The notes under the pieces are model-generated. The model worked only from the letters and a program-made list of their open reading frames with translations. It ran no database searches and was not told the origin of the DNA. This document shows, piece after piece, positions 9,005 to 18,317 of a stretch of DNA of 64,000 nucleotides (position 1 is the stretch's first letter; each line of letters begins with the position of its first letter). The stretch is from Pseudofrankia sp. DC12 (lineage in GTDB: Bacteria > Actinomycetota > Actinomycetes > Frankiales > Frankiaceae). Where the stretch lies: NCBI RefSeq assembly GCF_000966285.1, contig NZ_KQ031391.1:5704430-5768429 (forward strand). The letters run 5' to 3'. Both the position numbers and the translations under genes were made by a program.

Positions 9005-10669
9005 ATGGCCGGCCGGTTGATCGTCGCGACGATGCGCGGTTACCGGCTGGCGTGGCTGCGCCGCGACGTCGTGGCTGGGCTGACCCTCGTCGCGATCGCC
9101 GTGCCGGAGCAGATGGCGACCGCGGGCCTGGCCGGCGCGCCAGCGGTGGTGGGGCTCTACGCGTTCGTCGCCGGCTCGCTGGTGTTCGCCGTGCTCGGCC
9201 GCGAACCCCAGCTGTCGATCGGAGCCGACTCCACGATCGCTCCCGTCATGGCCACCGGCATCGGGGCCGTCGCCGCTGTCGGCACCCTTCGGTACGCCCA
9301 CCTGTTGGCCATCCTCGCCCTGATGGTCGGTGGGCTGGTCGTCGCCGTGGGCCTGCTGCGGTTGGGGTGGATCTCCCAGTTCCTGTCCACACCGGTGGTC
9401 ACGGGGGTGCTGGCGGGGATCGCGGCGCAGATCCTGGTCCATCAGCTTTCCGCGGTTCTCGGCGTGCCCGGGGGTGGGACGACGACGGTCGGCCGCCTGC
9501 GGGCCATCGCCGCCCAGAGCGGTCAGGTGAACGGGTGGGCAGCGGGAATCGCCCTCGGCGTGCTCGCGATCATTGTGGTCGCCGAGCGCGTCGACCGCCG
9601 TATACCCGGTGCGCTGATCGGCCTGGCCTGCTCGATTCTGGTCTTCTCGGTGTTCGGTCTCGCGTCGCACGGGGTGGCGGTCGTCGGCACGATTCACGCC
9701 GGCCTGCCGGCGTTCGGCCTCGCGTCGGCGTCGTGGGCCGATGTGCGCCACCTGGTCGGGCCCGCGTTGACCGTCGCGTTCATCTGCGTGGTCCAGACCG
9801 CGGCGACGGTTCGCGGGTCGGGCCCGGGCCCGCGGGCCGCCGACGACTTCAACCGGGATCTGGTGGCAGTGGGCGCCGGAAGCGTAGCGGCCGGCCTGAG
9901 CGGATCGTTCGCGGTCAACGCGAGCCCGCCGCGCACCGAGGTGGTCGTCGCGTCGGGTGGCCGGTCACAGGTGGCGTCGGTCGTCGCCGCCGGCCTCGTA
10001 TTGGCTTTCCTGGCCGCGGCCACCGGAACTCTCCGGTATCTGCCGCAGGCCGCGCTGGGCGCGATTCTGGTTTTCATCGCCTCCCGGCTGTTGCGGGTGG
10101 GTGAGCTTCGATCGATCCTGCGGTTCGACGGCTTCGAGTTCGTCCTCGCCCTTGTCACGGTGCTCGCGGTGTTGCTGGTCGGGATCGAGCAGGGCGTCGT
10201 CGTGGCGATGTTCCTGTCCCTGGCCGATCGGACCTGGCGGGCCGCCCGTCCTCGTGACGCGGTGCTTGGCCGCGAGCCCGGCACGGACCACTGGATTCCC
10301 GCCGATGTCGGCCTGCCAGTCGAACAGGTACCCGGCGTGCTCGTGTATCTGCTCTACGCCCCGTTGTGGTACGGCAACGCCGAGTTCGTCGTGATACGCA
10401 TCCGGGCGGTACTGGCAGCGACGAGCCCGCCCGTGCGTGCTTTTGTTCTCGACGCCAACGGTATTTCCGACATCGACTACACCGGGGCGCGGACCCTCGG
10501 CGAACTGGCGACCGAGCTACGGCAGCACGGCGTGACGATGGGGATAGCCCGGTCCTCCCATCTCGTTCACCACGACCTCCAGCACGCCGGGCTCGTCCAC
10601 GCCATCGGGCCGCGGCACCTCTACTCGACCGTGGAGCAGGCCGTCGCCGCGCTGGCCGGACCGCCGTGA
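9005..10669 (+). CDS. SulP-family anion transporter with STAS domain
   Basis: This 554-residue membrane protein shows the SulP family layout. The N-terminal signature is WLRRDVVAGLTLVAIAVPEQ (residues about 18-37), followed by about 10-12 TM segments to residue 400 and a cytoplasmic STAS domain in the last 120 residues, with VRAFVLDANGISDIDYTGAR as the conserved strand-loop. The first half reads PEQMATAGLAGAPAVVGLYA, the position where family members read PQ(G/A)MAYA. Predicted substrates are sulfate, bicarbonate or another small anion; the sequence does not separate these. The Kup potassium transporter follows about 95 nt later, so the two may form an ion-uptake pair. Confidence 0.9.
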   Translation: MAGRLIVATMRGYRLAWLRRDVVAGLTLVAIAVPEQMATAGLAGAPAVVGLYAFVAGSLVFAVLGREPQLSIGADSTIAPVMATGIGAVAAVGTLRYAHLLAILALMVGGLVVAVGLLRLGWISQFLSTPVVTGVLAGIAAQILVHQLSAVLGVPGGGTTTVGRLRAIAAQSGQVNGWAAGIALGVLAIIVVAERVDRRIPGALIGLACSILVFSVFGLASHGVAVVGTIHAGLPAFGLASASWADVRHLVGPALTVAFICVVQTAATVRGSGPGPRAADDFNRDLVAVGAGSVAAGLSGSFAVNASPPRTEVVVASGGRSQVASVVAAGLVLAFLAAATGTLRYLPQAALGAILVFIASRLLRVGELRSILRFDGFEFVLALVTVLAVLLVGIEQGVVVAMFLSLADRTWRAARPRDAVLGREPGTDHWIPADVGLPVEQVPGVLVYLLYAPLWYGNAEFVVIRIRAVLAATSPPVRAFVLDANGISDIDYTGARTLGELATELRQHGVTMGIARSSHLVHHDLQHAGLVHAIGPRHLYSTVEQAVAALAGPP

Positions 10670-10764
10670 CCTCAACGAAGTCTGGCGATCCCCGGGGTGC
10701 GACAAGCTGATCGGGCTGAGAGGATGCGCAAGGGCGCTTGGTGTGACCGGATGTGGGGGTTTGC

Positions 10765-12723
10765 GTGGCGACTAGTCCGGCGCCGGAGCCTGGATCGACA
10801 CCGCCGTCGGAGACTGACGGTCCGGGGGTGCGCGACGCGGTGCGGCTCGCCGTGGTGGTCGGTGCGCTCGGTGTGGTGTTCGGGGACATCGGGACGAGCC
10901 CGATCTACACGCTGCAGACCGTCTTCAACCCGCACGACCCGCATCCCGTCCCCGTCAGCCAGGGCAATGTGTTCGGCGTCGTCTCCCTGGTGTTCTGGTC
11001 GGTAATGATCATCGTCACGGTCACCTATGTGCTGCTGGCGATGCGGGCCGACAACGACGGCGAGGGCGGCATCATGGCCCTGATCACCTTGCTGCGGCGG
11101 ATGGGGAAGGGGCGGGGCGGCCGGACCGCCGCGCTGCTGGCCGGGCTGGGCATCTTCGGCGCGGCGCTGTTCTTCGGCGACAGCATGATCACCCCGGCGA
11201 TCTCGGTGCTGTCGGCCGTCGAGGGCATCAAGATCGTGGAGCCGTCGTTGGAGGAGCTGGTGGTGCCGATCACCGCGATGATCATCGTGGTGCTCTTCCT
11301 CGTCCAGCGTTTCGGCGCGGCCGCGGTCGGCCGGATGTTCGGCCCTGTCATGATCGTCTGGTTCGTCACCGTCGGGGCGCTGGGAGTGGCCGGCATCGCC
11401 GGTCACCCGGCCATTCTCAAGGCGTTGTCGCCGACCTACGCGCTCGGGTTTCTGGTCAACCATTTCGGCACCGCGTTCTTCGCCCTGGCGGCGGTCGTGC
11501 TCGCGGTCACCGGGGCCGAGGCGCTGTACGCCGACATGGGTCACTTCGGCCGGCCGGCGATCAGCCGGGCCTGGCTGCTGCTGGTCTTTCCGGCCTGCGT
11601 GCTCAGCTATCTCGGCCAGGGCGCGCTGATTCTCGACGACGCCGACAACCGCAGCGGGCCGTTCTTCCTGCTCGCCCCCGGCTGGGCCCGGCTGCCACTG
11701 GTCCTGCTGGCCACAGCGGCGACCGTCATCGCGTCGCAGGCAGTGATCACCGGGGCCTATTCGGTCGCGTCCCAGGCCGCGGAGCTCGGCTACCTGCCCC
11801 GGCTGCGGATCGTCCACACGTCGGAGTCGACCTTCGGGCAGATCTACGTTCCCTGGATCAACTGGGTGCTGATGGTCTCGGTTCTCACGCTGGTCTTCGC
11901 GTTCCGCAGCTCGGCGGCTCTGGCGTTCGCCTTCGGGATGGCGGTCACCGGCACGATCACTATCACCACCCTGATGTTCTTCTACGTCGCCCGCTGGAAA
12001 TGGCAGGTCCCGCGCTGGGTGCTCGGCCTGGGCGCGAGCGGGCTGCTGCTCGTCGACCTGCTGTTCGTCGCGGCGAACCTGACCAAGATCGTCCACGGCG
12101 CGTGGCTACCGCTGCTCATCGCCCTGACCGCGTTCACGGTCATGACGACGTGGCAGCGAGGCCGCCAGATCGTCACCGCGCAACGCCAACGGCACGAGGG
12201 ATCTCTGCGCGAGTTCGTCGACCAGCTGCGCACCGGTGCCCTGCCCACGACGCGGGTGCCGGGGACGGCGGTCTTCCTCAACCGGGGCAAACAGACCGCG
12301 CCGCTCGCGTTGCGGGCCAACGTCGAGCACAACCACGTGCGGCACGACCTCGTCGTGATCCTGTCCATCGAGACGCTGCCGGTTCCGCGCGTACCGGCGG
12401 GCCGGCGAACGGCCGTGGACGACCTCGGCTACACCGACGACGGCATCACCCATGTGACCGCCTGGTTCGGCTACATGGAGACACCCGATGTCATCGGCAT
12501 CCTGCGTGCCCTCGACCCGGAGGTCACCGAGGGACAGCTGGACCTGGCGCAGGCGTCCTTCTTCCTTTCCAAGATCCAGCTGACGAGCGGCGAGGCGCCG
12601 ACCATGGCGCGCTGGCGCAAGCGGCTGTTCATCGCCACCTCCCACCTCACCGCCGACGCCGCCCAGCACTTCGGCCTCCCGCGCGACCACACCGTCATCA
12701 TGGGTTCGCACATCGAGGTGTAG
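10765..12723 (+). CDS. kup: Kup low-affinity potassium transporter
   Basis: This is a K+:H+ symporter of the KUP/HAK/KT family, about 652 residues. The hallmark GVVFGDIGTSPIYTLQTVF lies near residue 35, followed by 12 hydrophobic segments (for example GIFGAALFFGDSMITPAISV and LSYLGQGALIL) and a C-terminal cytoplasmic domain of about 180 residues (RVPGTAVFLNRGKQTAPLAL, FFLSKIQLTSGEAPTMARWR). GTG at 10765 is preferred over GTG at 10753 because GGGGG lies 5 nt before it. The Thr/Pro-rich first 20 residues are variable. It lies just after the SulP gene in the same direction. Confidence 0.95.
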   Translation: MATSPAPEPGSTPPSETDGPGVRDAVRLAVVVGALGVVFGDIGTSPIYTLQTVFNPHDPHPVPVSQGNVFGVVSLVFWSVMIIVTVTYVLLAMRADNDGEGGIMALITLLRRMGKGRGGRTAALLAGLGIFGAALFFGDSMITPAISVLSAVEGIKIVEPSLEELVVPITAMIIVVLFLVQRFGAAAVGRMFGPVMIVWFVTVGALGVAGIAGHPAILKALSPTYALGFLVNHFGTAFFALAAVVLAVTGAEALYADMGHFGRPAISRAWLLLVFPACVLSYLGQGALILDDADNRSGPFFLLAPGWARLPLVLLATAATVIASQAVITGAYSVASQAAELGYLPRLRIVHTSESTFGQIYVPWINWVLMVSVLTLVFAFRSSAALAFAFGMAVTGTITITTLMFFYVARWKWQVPRWVLGLGASGLLLVDLLFVAANLTKIVHGAWLPLLIALTAFTVMTTWQRGRQIVTAQRQRHEGSLREFVDQLRTGALPTTRVPGTAVFLNRGKQTAPLALRANVEHNHVRHDLVVILSIETLPVPRVPAGRRTAVDDLGYTDDGITHVTAWFGYMETPDVIGILRALDPEVTEGQLDLAQASFFLSKIQLTSGEAPTMARWRKRLFIATSHLTADAAQHFGLPRDHTVIMGSHIEV

Positions 12724-12804
12724 TCGTCAGCCAGCGGTGTTACCAGGCGAAGCGGTCACGGTCAGACGGGCGCCTCCGCGCTGTCGGGGGCGTCCGTCAC
12801 GACG

Positions 12805-13104
12805 GTGTCGGGGCTGGCGTCGGCAGGCGTGCTGAGCCGGGCCAGCTCGGCGTCGACCATCGCCTGGTGTTCGGCGTCCCGGCGCCGGGCGGTGCTGGGG
12901 CGCCACGGCCCGGCCATCAGGATCTCGATCGGCCTCTTCTACGCCACCGCCCTGGTGCTGATCACGTACACGCTGCTGCCCCTACCGGGCCGGCGCGCGT
13001 TCGGCCTGGGCAACTACTGGCTGGCCGGTGCGCTCTTCGCAGCACACCTGGGGGTCAGCCGGCTCTTTCGCCGCCGCATGATCCGCGGTGCCACCGGCCG
13101 CTGA
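12805..13104 (+). CDS. Small hypothetical membrane protein
   Basis: This is a 99-residue product, start uncertain (GTG at 12805). After a variable 38-residue stub come two hydrophobic segments, ISIGLFYATALVLITYTLLP and GNYWLAGALFAAHLGVSRLF, then a basic end (RRRMIRGATGR). It lies 81 nt after kup and convergent to the deaminase gene. I do not recognise a family. Codon usage in the second half is typical of real genes here, whereas the first 30 codons are less convincing, so the true start may be internal. Confidence 0.5.
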   Translation: MSGLASAGVLSRASSASTIAWCSASRRRAVLGRHGPAIRISIGLFYATALVLITYTLLPLPGRRAFGLGNYWLAGALFAAHLGVSRLFRRRMIRGATGR

Positions 13105-13155
13105 CCGCGAACTGGCCCGCCAGTCGCCGTCCGCCCGCTCCCCGGCGGCCATCGG

Positions 13156-14268
13156 TCAGGCGGCGCAGCCGCCGGCCAGCGCGGTGACGGCGGCGGACTG
13201 CTCGGCGAGCAGGGCCTGCTTGCGGTCCTCGGGCAGGAAGGAATGCCGGACGCCCGCGGCGGCGAGCCCGGCCACGGCGGCCCGGCTCAGGCCCAGGTCG
13301 CGCAGGGCGTGCAGGTACTCGTCCCGCAGCGTGGTGCCGAACATCGGCGGGTCGTCGCTGTTGATGGTCACCGCGAGGCCCTCGGCGATCAGTGTCGGCA
13401 GCGGGTGGCTCGGGTAGTCGGCGACGACGCCGGTCCGCAGGTTCGACGTCGGCGAGACGTCCAGCGGGATGCGGTCGGCGCGCAGCCGCGCGACGAGCGC
13501 CCGGTCGTCCAGGCAGCGGATGCCGTGACCGATCCGGTCGGCGCCCAGCTCCTCAATGCTGTCCCAGATCGTCCGCGGGCCGGTGGTCTCGCCGGCGTGT
13601 GGGAGGCTGCGCAGCCCGGCGTCACGGGCGGCCCCGAACGCCCGGGCGAACTGCGGGCGCGGCACCCCGGCCTCGGCGCCTCCGACGCCGAGGCCGATCA
13701 CGCTGTCACCGCCGTTCTCGACCGCGTACTGCACGGTCAGGTCGGCGACCGCCACGATGTCGACGTCGGGCAGCCCACCGGGAATGTCGCTGATCCAGCG
13801 GATCTCGACCCCGGTCGCCGCCTGGGCCTCCAGCCGGCCGCGGTTGATGCCGGCGAAGACCTCCTCGATCGGGATGCCGCGCCGAGTGTGGATGAACGGG
13901 GTGAAGTACATCTCCGCGTACCGGACGTTCTGCGCGGCCAGGCCCAGCGCCGTCTCGCGGGCCAGCAGCGCGAAGTCGTCCTCGTCCCGCAGCACCTGCA
14001 CCGCCGTCCGGTACACCCGCAGGAAGTGGTCGAAGTCCTTGAACGCGTACCAGTCCGCCAGGGCCGTCTCGGTGGTCGGGATGTCCTCGACCTGGTGACG
14101 CCGCGCGAGCGCGAGCACGGTGCCGGGCAGCATGGAGCCTTCGAGATGGACGTGCAGCTCGACCTTCGGCAGCGCGTCGACGAACGCCTCGTCACCGACG
14201 ATGCCGACCGTGGCCTCGGCCAGCGCCCCGATCGCCGCCGTCGCCGGGCCGGTCTCCGTCTCGGTCAT
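13156..14268 (-). CDS. Adenosine deaminase family protein
   Basis: This 370-residue metallo-hydrolase has the adenosine/adenine/aminofutalosine deaminase fold. The zinc site shows HVHLEGS (His39, His41), the HAGETTGP motif with its His and catalytic Glu, DRIGHGIRCLDD, and the metal Asp pair in NSDDPPMFGT near residue 295; LDVSPTSNLRTGVV is also typical. The ATG at 14268 has GGAGG upstream. Substrate could be adenosine or a related 6-aminopurine nucleoside, and sequence alone does not decide. It lies downstream of the acyltransferase gene in the same direction with about 130 nt between. Confidence 0.85.
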   Translation of the reverse strand: MTETETGPATAAIGALAEATVGIVGDEAFVDALPKVELHVHLEGSMLPGTVLALARRHQVEDIPTTETALADWYAFKDFDHFLRVYRTAVQVLRDEDDFALLARETALGLAAQNVRYAEMYFTPFIHTRRGIPIEEVFAGINRGRLEAQAATGVEIRWISDIPGGLPDVDIVAVADLTVQYAVENGGDSVIGLGVGGAEAGVPRPQFARAFGAARDAGLRSLPHAGETTGPRTIWDSIEELGADRIGHGIRCLDDRALVARLRADRIPLDVSPTSNLRTGVVADYPSHPLPTLIAEGLAVTINSDDPPMFGTTLRDEYLHALRDLGLSRAAVAGLAAAGVRHSFLPEDRKQALLAEQSAAVTALAGGCAA

Positions 14269-14400
14269 CGGGCCAGGTACCTCCACTGCCGGGCGGCGCG
14301 CGGCCGCTCGTTGTCTGCCATCGGCAGGCCGGGCACGGCCCGGCATGTCGGACGATCCGCGTCCGGCCGGTGCGTCGTCAAAGAGGCTGACAACAACCGG

Positions 14401-15237
14401 TCAGACCGCCGGCGGCTCGGCCTCCTTGACCAGCGCCGGACTGCCGGCCGGCGCGACGTCGTCGGAACGCTGCGCGGGGGGCTCCTCGACGCGGGCGGCG
14501 CTGTCCGCCGGGGGCGGGTCGGCCGGTTCGTCGGGGCGCGGCGGAGCGGAGCCGCCCAGGTGCGCGGGCTGCCACCAGTCCGGCTCGCCGGGGGCGGGCG
14601 CCGGGTAACGGTGCTGCGCGTCGTCGAGCAGCTTGCCCATGACGTCGTACAGCAGCGCGGTGCCGGCGGCCGTGTCCGCCAGTTCCTCGGGCGGGACGGG
14701 GGCGCCGAGCGACATCAGGATCGGCGTGTGGCGGGCCTTGCGCAGGTTGCGGGGCTGGCCCTTGGTGAGCACCCGCTGGCTGCCCCAGAGGACCATCGGG
14801 ATGACCGGGACGCCCGCCGCGGCGGCCATCCGCGCGGCGCCGGACTTGAACGGGGCCAGGCAGTAGTGCGGGTGGATCGTCGCCTCGGGGAAGACCCCGA
14901 CCAGCTCGCCCGACCGTAGCGCCTCGACGGCGGTCCGCAGCGAGCCTGCGCCGGCGGACCGGTCGACCGAGATGTGGTGCATGCCGCGCATCAGCGGACC
15001 GGTGAGCTTGCTCTCGAAGGTCGACTTCTTCGCCATGAAGCGGACGTAGCGCCTCTGCGCCTGCCAGAACGGCACCCCGGCCAGCGCGAAGTCGAGGTAG
15101 GAGACGTGGTTGATCAGCACCACGGCGCCGCCGGTCGCGGGGACGTTCTCCTGCCCCCGAACGTCGATCTTCAGGTCCAGCCCGCGGAACAGGCCCAGCG
15201 CGACGCTGATCACCGGCCGGTAGACGTACTCCGCCAC
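14401..15237 (-). CDS. PlsC-like 1-acylglycerol-3-phosphate O-acyltransferase
   Basis: This 278-residue protein is a glycerolipid acyltransferase. The catalytic HX4D box is NHVSYLD (about residue 44); motif II lies around RYVRFMAKKSTFESKL, motif III is VGVFPEATI and motif IV is VPVIPMVLWG. The start is GTG at 15237 with GGAGG 8 nt upstream; longer frames upstream overlap the divergent gene region. The last 70 residues are Pro/Glu/Ala-rich and unlikely to be catalytic. Expected role is phosphatidic acid synthesis at the cytoplasmic membrane. Confidence 0.88.
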   Translation of the reverse strand: MAEYVYRPVISVALGLFRGLDLKIDVRGQENVPATGGAVVLINHVSYLDFALAGVPFWQAQRRYVRFMAKKSTFESKLTGPLMRGMHHISVDRSAGAGSLRTAVEALRSGELVGVFPEATIHPHYCLAPFKSGAARMAAAAGVPVIPMVLWGSQRVLTKGQPRNLRKARHTPILMSLGAPVPPEELADTAAGTALLYDVMGKLLDDAQHRYPAPAPGEPDWWQPAHLGGSAPPRPDEPADPPPADSAARVEEPPAQRSDDVAPAGSPALVKEAEPPAV

Positions 15238-15605
15238 CTCTTCGTCCTCCCGTCCTGCCCCGAGCGTCCAGCGGCCGGCGGCTGGGTGGCTCGCCGGCGG
15301 GCCAACATTACCGCCACGGCCGGACACGTTCGGCCCACGGCGGCCGCTCGGGGGCCCCTGGGGAGCGGTGGCCGCCGCTGTTCCGTTGACAACCGGTATG
15401 AAGGGTGCGGTAAACGGACGCCTGATGGACAATCGTGCGATCTTGACTGCTTGCCCGGTTGACGGCGTCCTGTTCGTCACCGCGGCCATTGAGGCGGGCC
15501 CGCCAACGGCTCGCGTCTCCCGACAGCCAGCCCATGACCTAGGGGGTCCCCCTGTCCGACCTGCTGCACCGGGCGCTGGTCGTCCAGCCCGCGCCGACAC
15601 GCTGG
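15238..15605. other. Divergent intergenic region
   Basis: This 368-nt spacer separates the reverse-strand acyltransferase from the forward M50-like gene. The plus-strand frame of the latter is open from 15543 and codes a plausible protein end-to-end from CTG at 15552 (LSDLLHRALVVQPAPTRW). I see no RNA gene or repeat in the rest. Confidence 0.4.
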
Positions 15606-16253
15606 GTGCTCGTCGTCGCCGGCCTGCTCGCGCTGGGCACGGTGGTCAGCGACCGGGCCTGGCCGCAGGCTCGGCACGTCGTGACCATCGTGCACGAGGC
15701 GGGGCATGCCGTCGTCGCCCTGTGCGCCGGCCGCCGGCTGGCCGGGATCCGCCTGCACCACGACACCTCCGGGGTCACGGTCTCCTCCGGGCGCCCGACC
15801 GGTCCCGGCGTGGTGTTCACCGTCGCCGCCGGCTACCCGGCCCCGGCAGTGCTCGGCCTCGCCGCCGCTGGGCTGCTCTCGACCGGGCGGACCGCCCTGC
15901 TGCTCCAGCTGTTCGTGGTGCTGCTCGTCGGCGTGCTGGTCGTCATCCGCAACGGGTTCGGCCTGCTGTCGGTCGTCGTCAGCATGGTCGTCGTTCTCGC
16001 GGTGTCGATCCTGGCCCCGGCGACGCTGCGGGCCGGGTTCGCCGCCTACGTCACCTGGTTCCTGCTCATCGGCGGGGTGCGGCCGGTCTACGAGGTGTCC
16101 AGGACCCGCCGGCGCCGCCGCGACGGCCTTTCCGACCCCGACCAGCTCGCCCGGCTCACCGGCCTGCCCGGTGGCCTGTGGGTCACCATCTTCGGCACTG
16201 TGGCGCTTGCCTGCCTGGCAGGCGGCACCGCCCTGCTCACCGGCGTCTGGTAG
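15606..16253 (+). CDS. M50B-like membrane zinc metalloprotease
   Basis: This integral membrane protein is at least 215 residues. The HEAGH zinc-binding motif (IVHEAGHAVVALCAG, about residue 32) is followed by GIRLHHDTSGVTVSSGR and about five hydrophobic segments (VLGLAAAGLLSTGRTALLLQ onward). This is the layout of the peptidase M50B-like family, in which the active site faces or lies within the membrane. The GTG at 15606 has no ribosome site. CTG at 15552 has AGGGGG 5 nt upstream and would add 18 residues, so the N-terminus is unresolved. Substrate is unknown. Confidence 0.8.
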   Translation: MLVVAGLLALGTVVSDRAWPQARHVVTIVHEAGHAVVALCAGRRLAGIRLHHDTSGVTVSSGRPTGPGVVFTVAAGYPAPAVLGLAAAGLLSTGRTALLLQLFVVLLVGVLVVIRNGFGLLSVVVSMVVVLAVSILAPATLRAGFAAYVTWFLLIGGVRPVYEVSRTRRRRRDGLSDPDQLARLTGLPGGLWVTIFGTVALACLAGGTALLTGVW

Positions 16254-16331
16254 CCGGCGGCTCGGCTCGCTCGGTGTGCCTCGCGGCGATCACGGACTCG
16301 GAACGTCGTAGGGCCGCTCTACTCTGAACGC

Positions 16332-17228
16332 ATGTGTGGCCGGTACACCCAGACGCTGAACGCGGACGATCTCGCGACCGCGATGTCCGCCCAGGACGAC
16401 ACCGGCGGTGAGGTGCGCGAGCGCTACAACGTCGCCCCGACGACGACGCAGCCGATCGTGACGGCGCGGCGCCCGGCGGGCGACACGGCCGCGCCGGCCG
16501 GCGCGCCCGAAGCCGGCGGCCGGGTGCTGCGGCTGGCCCGCTGGGGGCTGGTGCCGTCCTGGGCGAAGGACGTCTCGATCGGGTCACGCATGATCAATGC
16601 CAGGTCGGAGACGCTGGCCGAGAAGCCCATGTTCCGCAAGGCGTTCGCGGCCCGGCGCTGCCTCGTTCCGGTCACCGGTTTCTACGAGTGGCACCGGCCC
16701 GGCGGCAAGAAGCCGGGCCAGCCGTACTTCATCCACCGTGGCGATCATCCCGGGGTCGGCCCCGCCGGCCCGCTGCTTGCCTTCGCCGGCCTCTACGAGG
16801 TCTGGCGCGGCGGGGAACAGCCCCTCGTCACCTACACGATCATTACGACCGGTCCGGCGGTGGGCCTGGAGCTCCTGCACGACCGGTCGCCGGTCGTCCT
16901 CCCGGCGTCGGTCTGGGACCGCTGGCTCGACCCGGACTACGCGGACACCGATGCCCTGGCGCCGCTGCTCGCCCCGGCCCCGGCCGGCGTCCTCGAGCTC
17001 TATCCGGTCGGGCCCGAGGTCGGCGACGTCCGCAACCAGGGTCCGACGCTCGTCGAGCGCTTCGAGCTGCCGGCGGGCGCCCCCGGCCCGCGCGCCGCGG
17101 CTCCGGCCGGGTCAGCCCCGGTCGCCGGCGAACCGGCCGCCGCCGACGACCCGTCGGCAGCGGCCGGCCAGGCCTGGGCGGGCGCCGCCGGGCCTCTGGA
17201 CCTGACGCTGTTCGACGACGCCCGCTGA
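16332..17228 (+). CDS. SOS response-associated peptidase family protein (SRAP/YedK/HMCES)
   Basis: This protein forms a DNA-protein crosslink with abasic sites in single-stranded DNA to shield them. It starts MCGRYTQT, so Cys2 becomes the catalytic N-terminal residue after Met removal. The family core includes RYNVAPTT, LRLARWGLVPSWAKD, MINARSETLAEKPMFR (catalytic Asn), CLVPVTGFYEWHRPGG (catalytic Glu) and the late LHDRSPVVLP (His). At 298 residues it is longer than E. coli YedK because of an Ala/Pro-rich C-terminal tail after residue 245. No LexA-type operator was evident upstream. Confidence 0.93.
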   Translation: MCGRYTQTLNADDLATAMSAQDDTGGEVRERYNVAPTTTQPIVTARRPAGDTAAPAGAPEAGGRVLRLARWGLVPSWAKDVSIGSRMINARSETLAEKPMFRKAFAARRCLVPVTGFYEWHRPGGKKPGQPYFIHRGDHPGVGPAGPLLAFAGLYEVWRGGEQPLVTYTIITTGPAVGLELLHDRSPVVLPASVWDRWLDPDYADTDALAPLLAPAPAGVLELYPVGPEVGDVRNQGPTLVERFELPAGAPGPRAAAPAGSAPVAGEPAAADDPSAAAGQAWAGAAGPLDLTLFDDAR

Positions 17229-17261
17229 CCGGGCCGCGCCGGCCCGGCCTCGGGGCCGCCG

Positions 17262-18137
17262 CTACTTGGCCGGCCTGGCGGGGATGGTGGTGAGGGTCGC
17301 GAAGCCGGCGTTGAAGGCGCCGACCTCGTCGGCCGGGGTCGCGGTCGAGGAGCAGTCCTGGCCGTTGGTGATCGCGGTGCCCATGTCGGTCACGGTCGGC
17401 TCGGTGGGCAGCTCGCGCTCCCCGCGGATCTTGGCCGCGCCGCAGTTCGGGATGTTCAGGTTGGTGACGGTGCTCAGCGGGGCGCCGCCGGTTCCCGTGA
17501 ACGTCGCGCGGTGCGCCGTCACCCAGGCGGTGACGAGCCCGGCGCCCTGCGAGTAGTCGAAGGTCGGCCCGAGGCCCATGCTCGCCGCGAGCGCGGGAAT
17601 CCCATGGGCGGCCGCGGCCCGGGCGGCGCCGACCGTACCGGACAGGTCGACGAACGGCCCGAGGTTCTGGCCCTGGTTGATGCCCGTGACGACGAGGTTC
17701 GGCTTGAGCCCTAGGACGCCCAGAGCCGCGTTGACGGCGTCGGCTGGGAAGCCGTCGACGGAGGTCGCGGCGACGCCGCTGGCCGTGGTCGCGTCGTGGT
17801 GCGCCGGCGTCGCCGGGGAGGTCTTGCCGCCTGTCCCGCTCTGGTTCGTGTCGGGGGCGACGACGTCGACGGTCACCGCGGGAAGGGCCCGCAGGGCGGT
17901 CACGACGGCGTCGATGCCGGCGGCTCCGACACCGTCGTCATTGCTGACCAGGATCGTGAGCGGCCGGGGTGCCGCCGAGGTGCCCGCCGCCGCCGTCGTC
18001 GTCGGCGCGGTCGCCGGGCCGCCGTCGGACGAGCCGCCGCAGGCCGTCACCCCGGTGACGAGCGCGGCCGTCGCGCCGACCGCCATGACGGCCAGCCTCG
18101 TCCGCGCTGCCCACGCGGGCTGCCGCACTGCACCCAT
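17262..18137 (-). CDS. Exported lipoprotein-type SurE 5'/3'-nucleotidase
   Basis: This SurE-fold phosphatase has 291 residues. Unlike classical cytoplasmic SurE it carries a signal peptide (residues about 10-32, TRLAVMAVGATAALVTG) with lipobox VTAC (Cys33), followed by a Thr/Ala linker. The SurE metal site appears as ILVSNDDGVGAAGIDAV, with VDVVAPDTNQSGTGG, and the later TGINQGQNLG loop corresponds to the family GxNxGxN. The ATG has GGAGG 7 nt upstream. Location is predicted to be the outer face of the membrane, acting on extracellular nucleotides. The AEC carrier lies upstream on the same strand, about 180 nt away. Confidence 0.88.
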   Translation of the reverse strand: MGAVRQPAWAARTRLAVMAVGATAALVTGVTACGGSSDGGPATAPTTTAAAGTSAAPRPLTILVSNDDGVGAAGIDAVVTALRALPAVTVDVVAPDTNQSGTGGKTSPATPAHHDATTASGVAATSVDGFPADAVNAALGVLGLKPNLVVTGINQGQNLGPFVDLSGTVGAARAAAAHGIPALAASMGLGPTFDYSQGAGLVTAWVTAHRATFTGTGGAPLSTVTNLNIPNCGAAKIRGERELPTEPTVTDMGTAITNGQDCSSTATPADEVGAFNAGFATLTTIPARPAK

Positions 18138-18317
18138 CGTCGAACCTCCTGAAGCTGGGCGTCCGGCAGCGAGGCCGGCCGGACCATCGGTCGCATCCGG
18201 CCGGCGGGTGCCGCGCGCGGAGTGGTCGCCCTTTTTACCCGGCCCTGGCACCGGCGGGTAGCCCCCCGCGAAGGGTTCACCTCTTGCTCGCCAGCTATTA
18301 GGCCGCGGGCGGGGCGT

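Noticed and set aside
10690-10760. TPP-riboswitch-like string upstream of kup (GGGGTGC and GGCTGAGAGG)
   Set aside because: The remaining conserved TPP elements (ACCTGATC and the TAATGCCxGCG region) are absent and the downstream gene is a potassium transporter.
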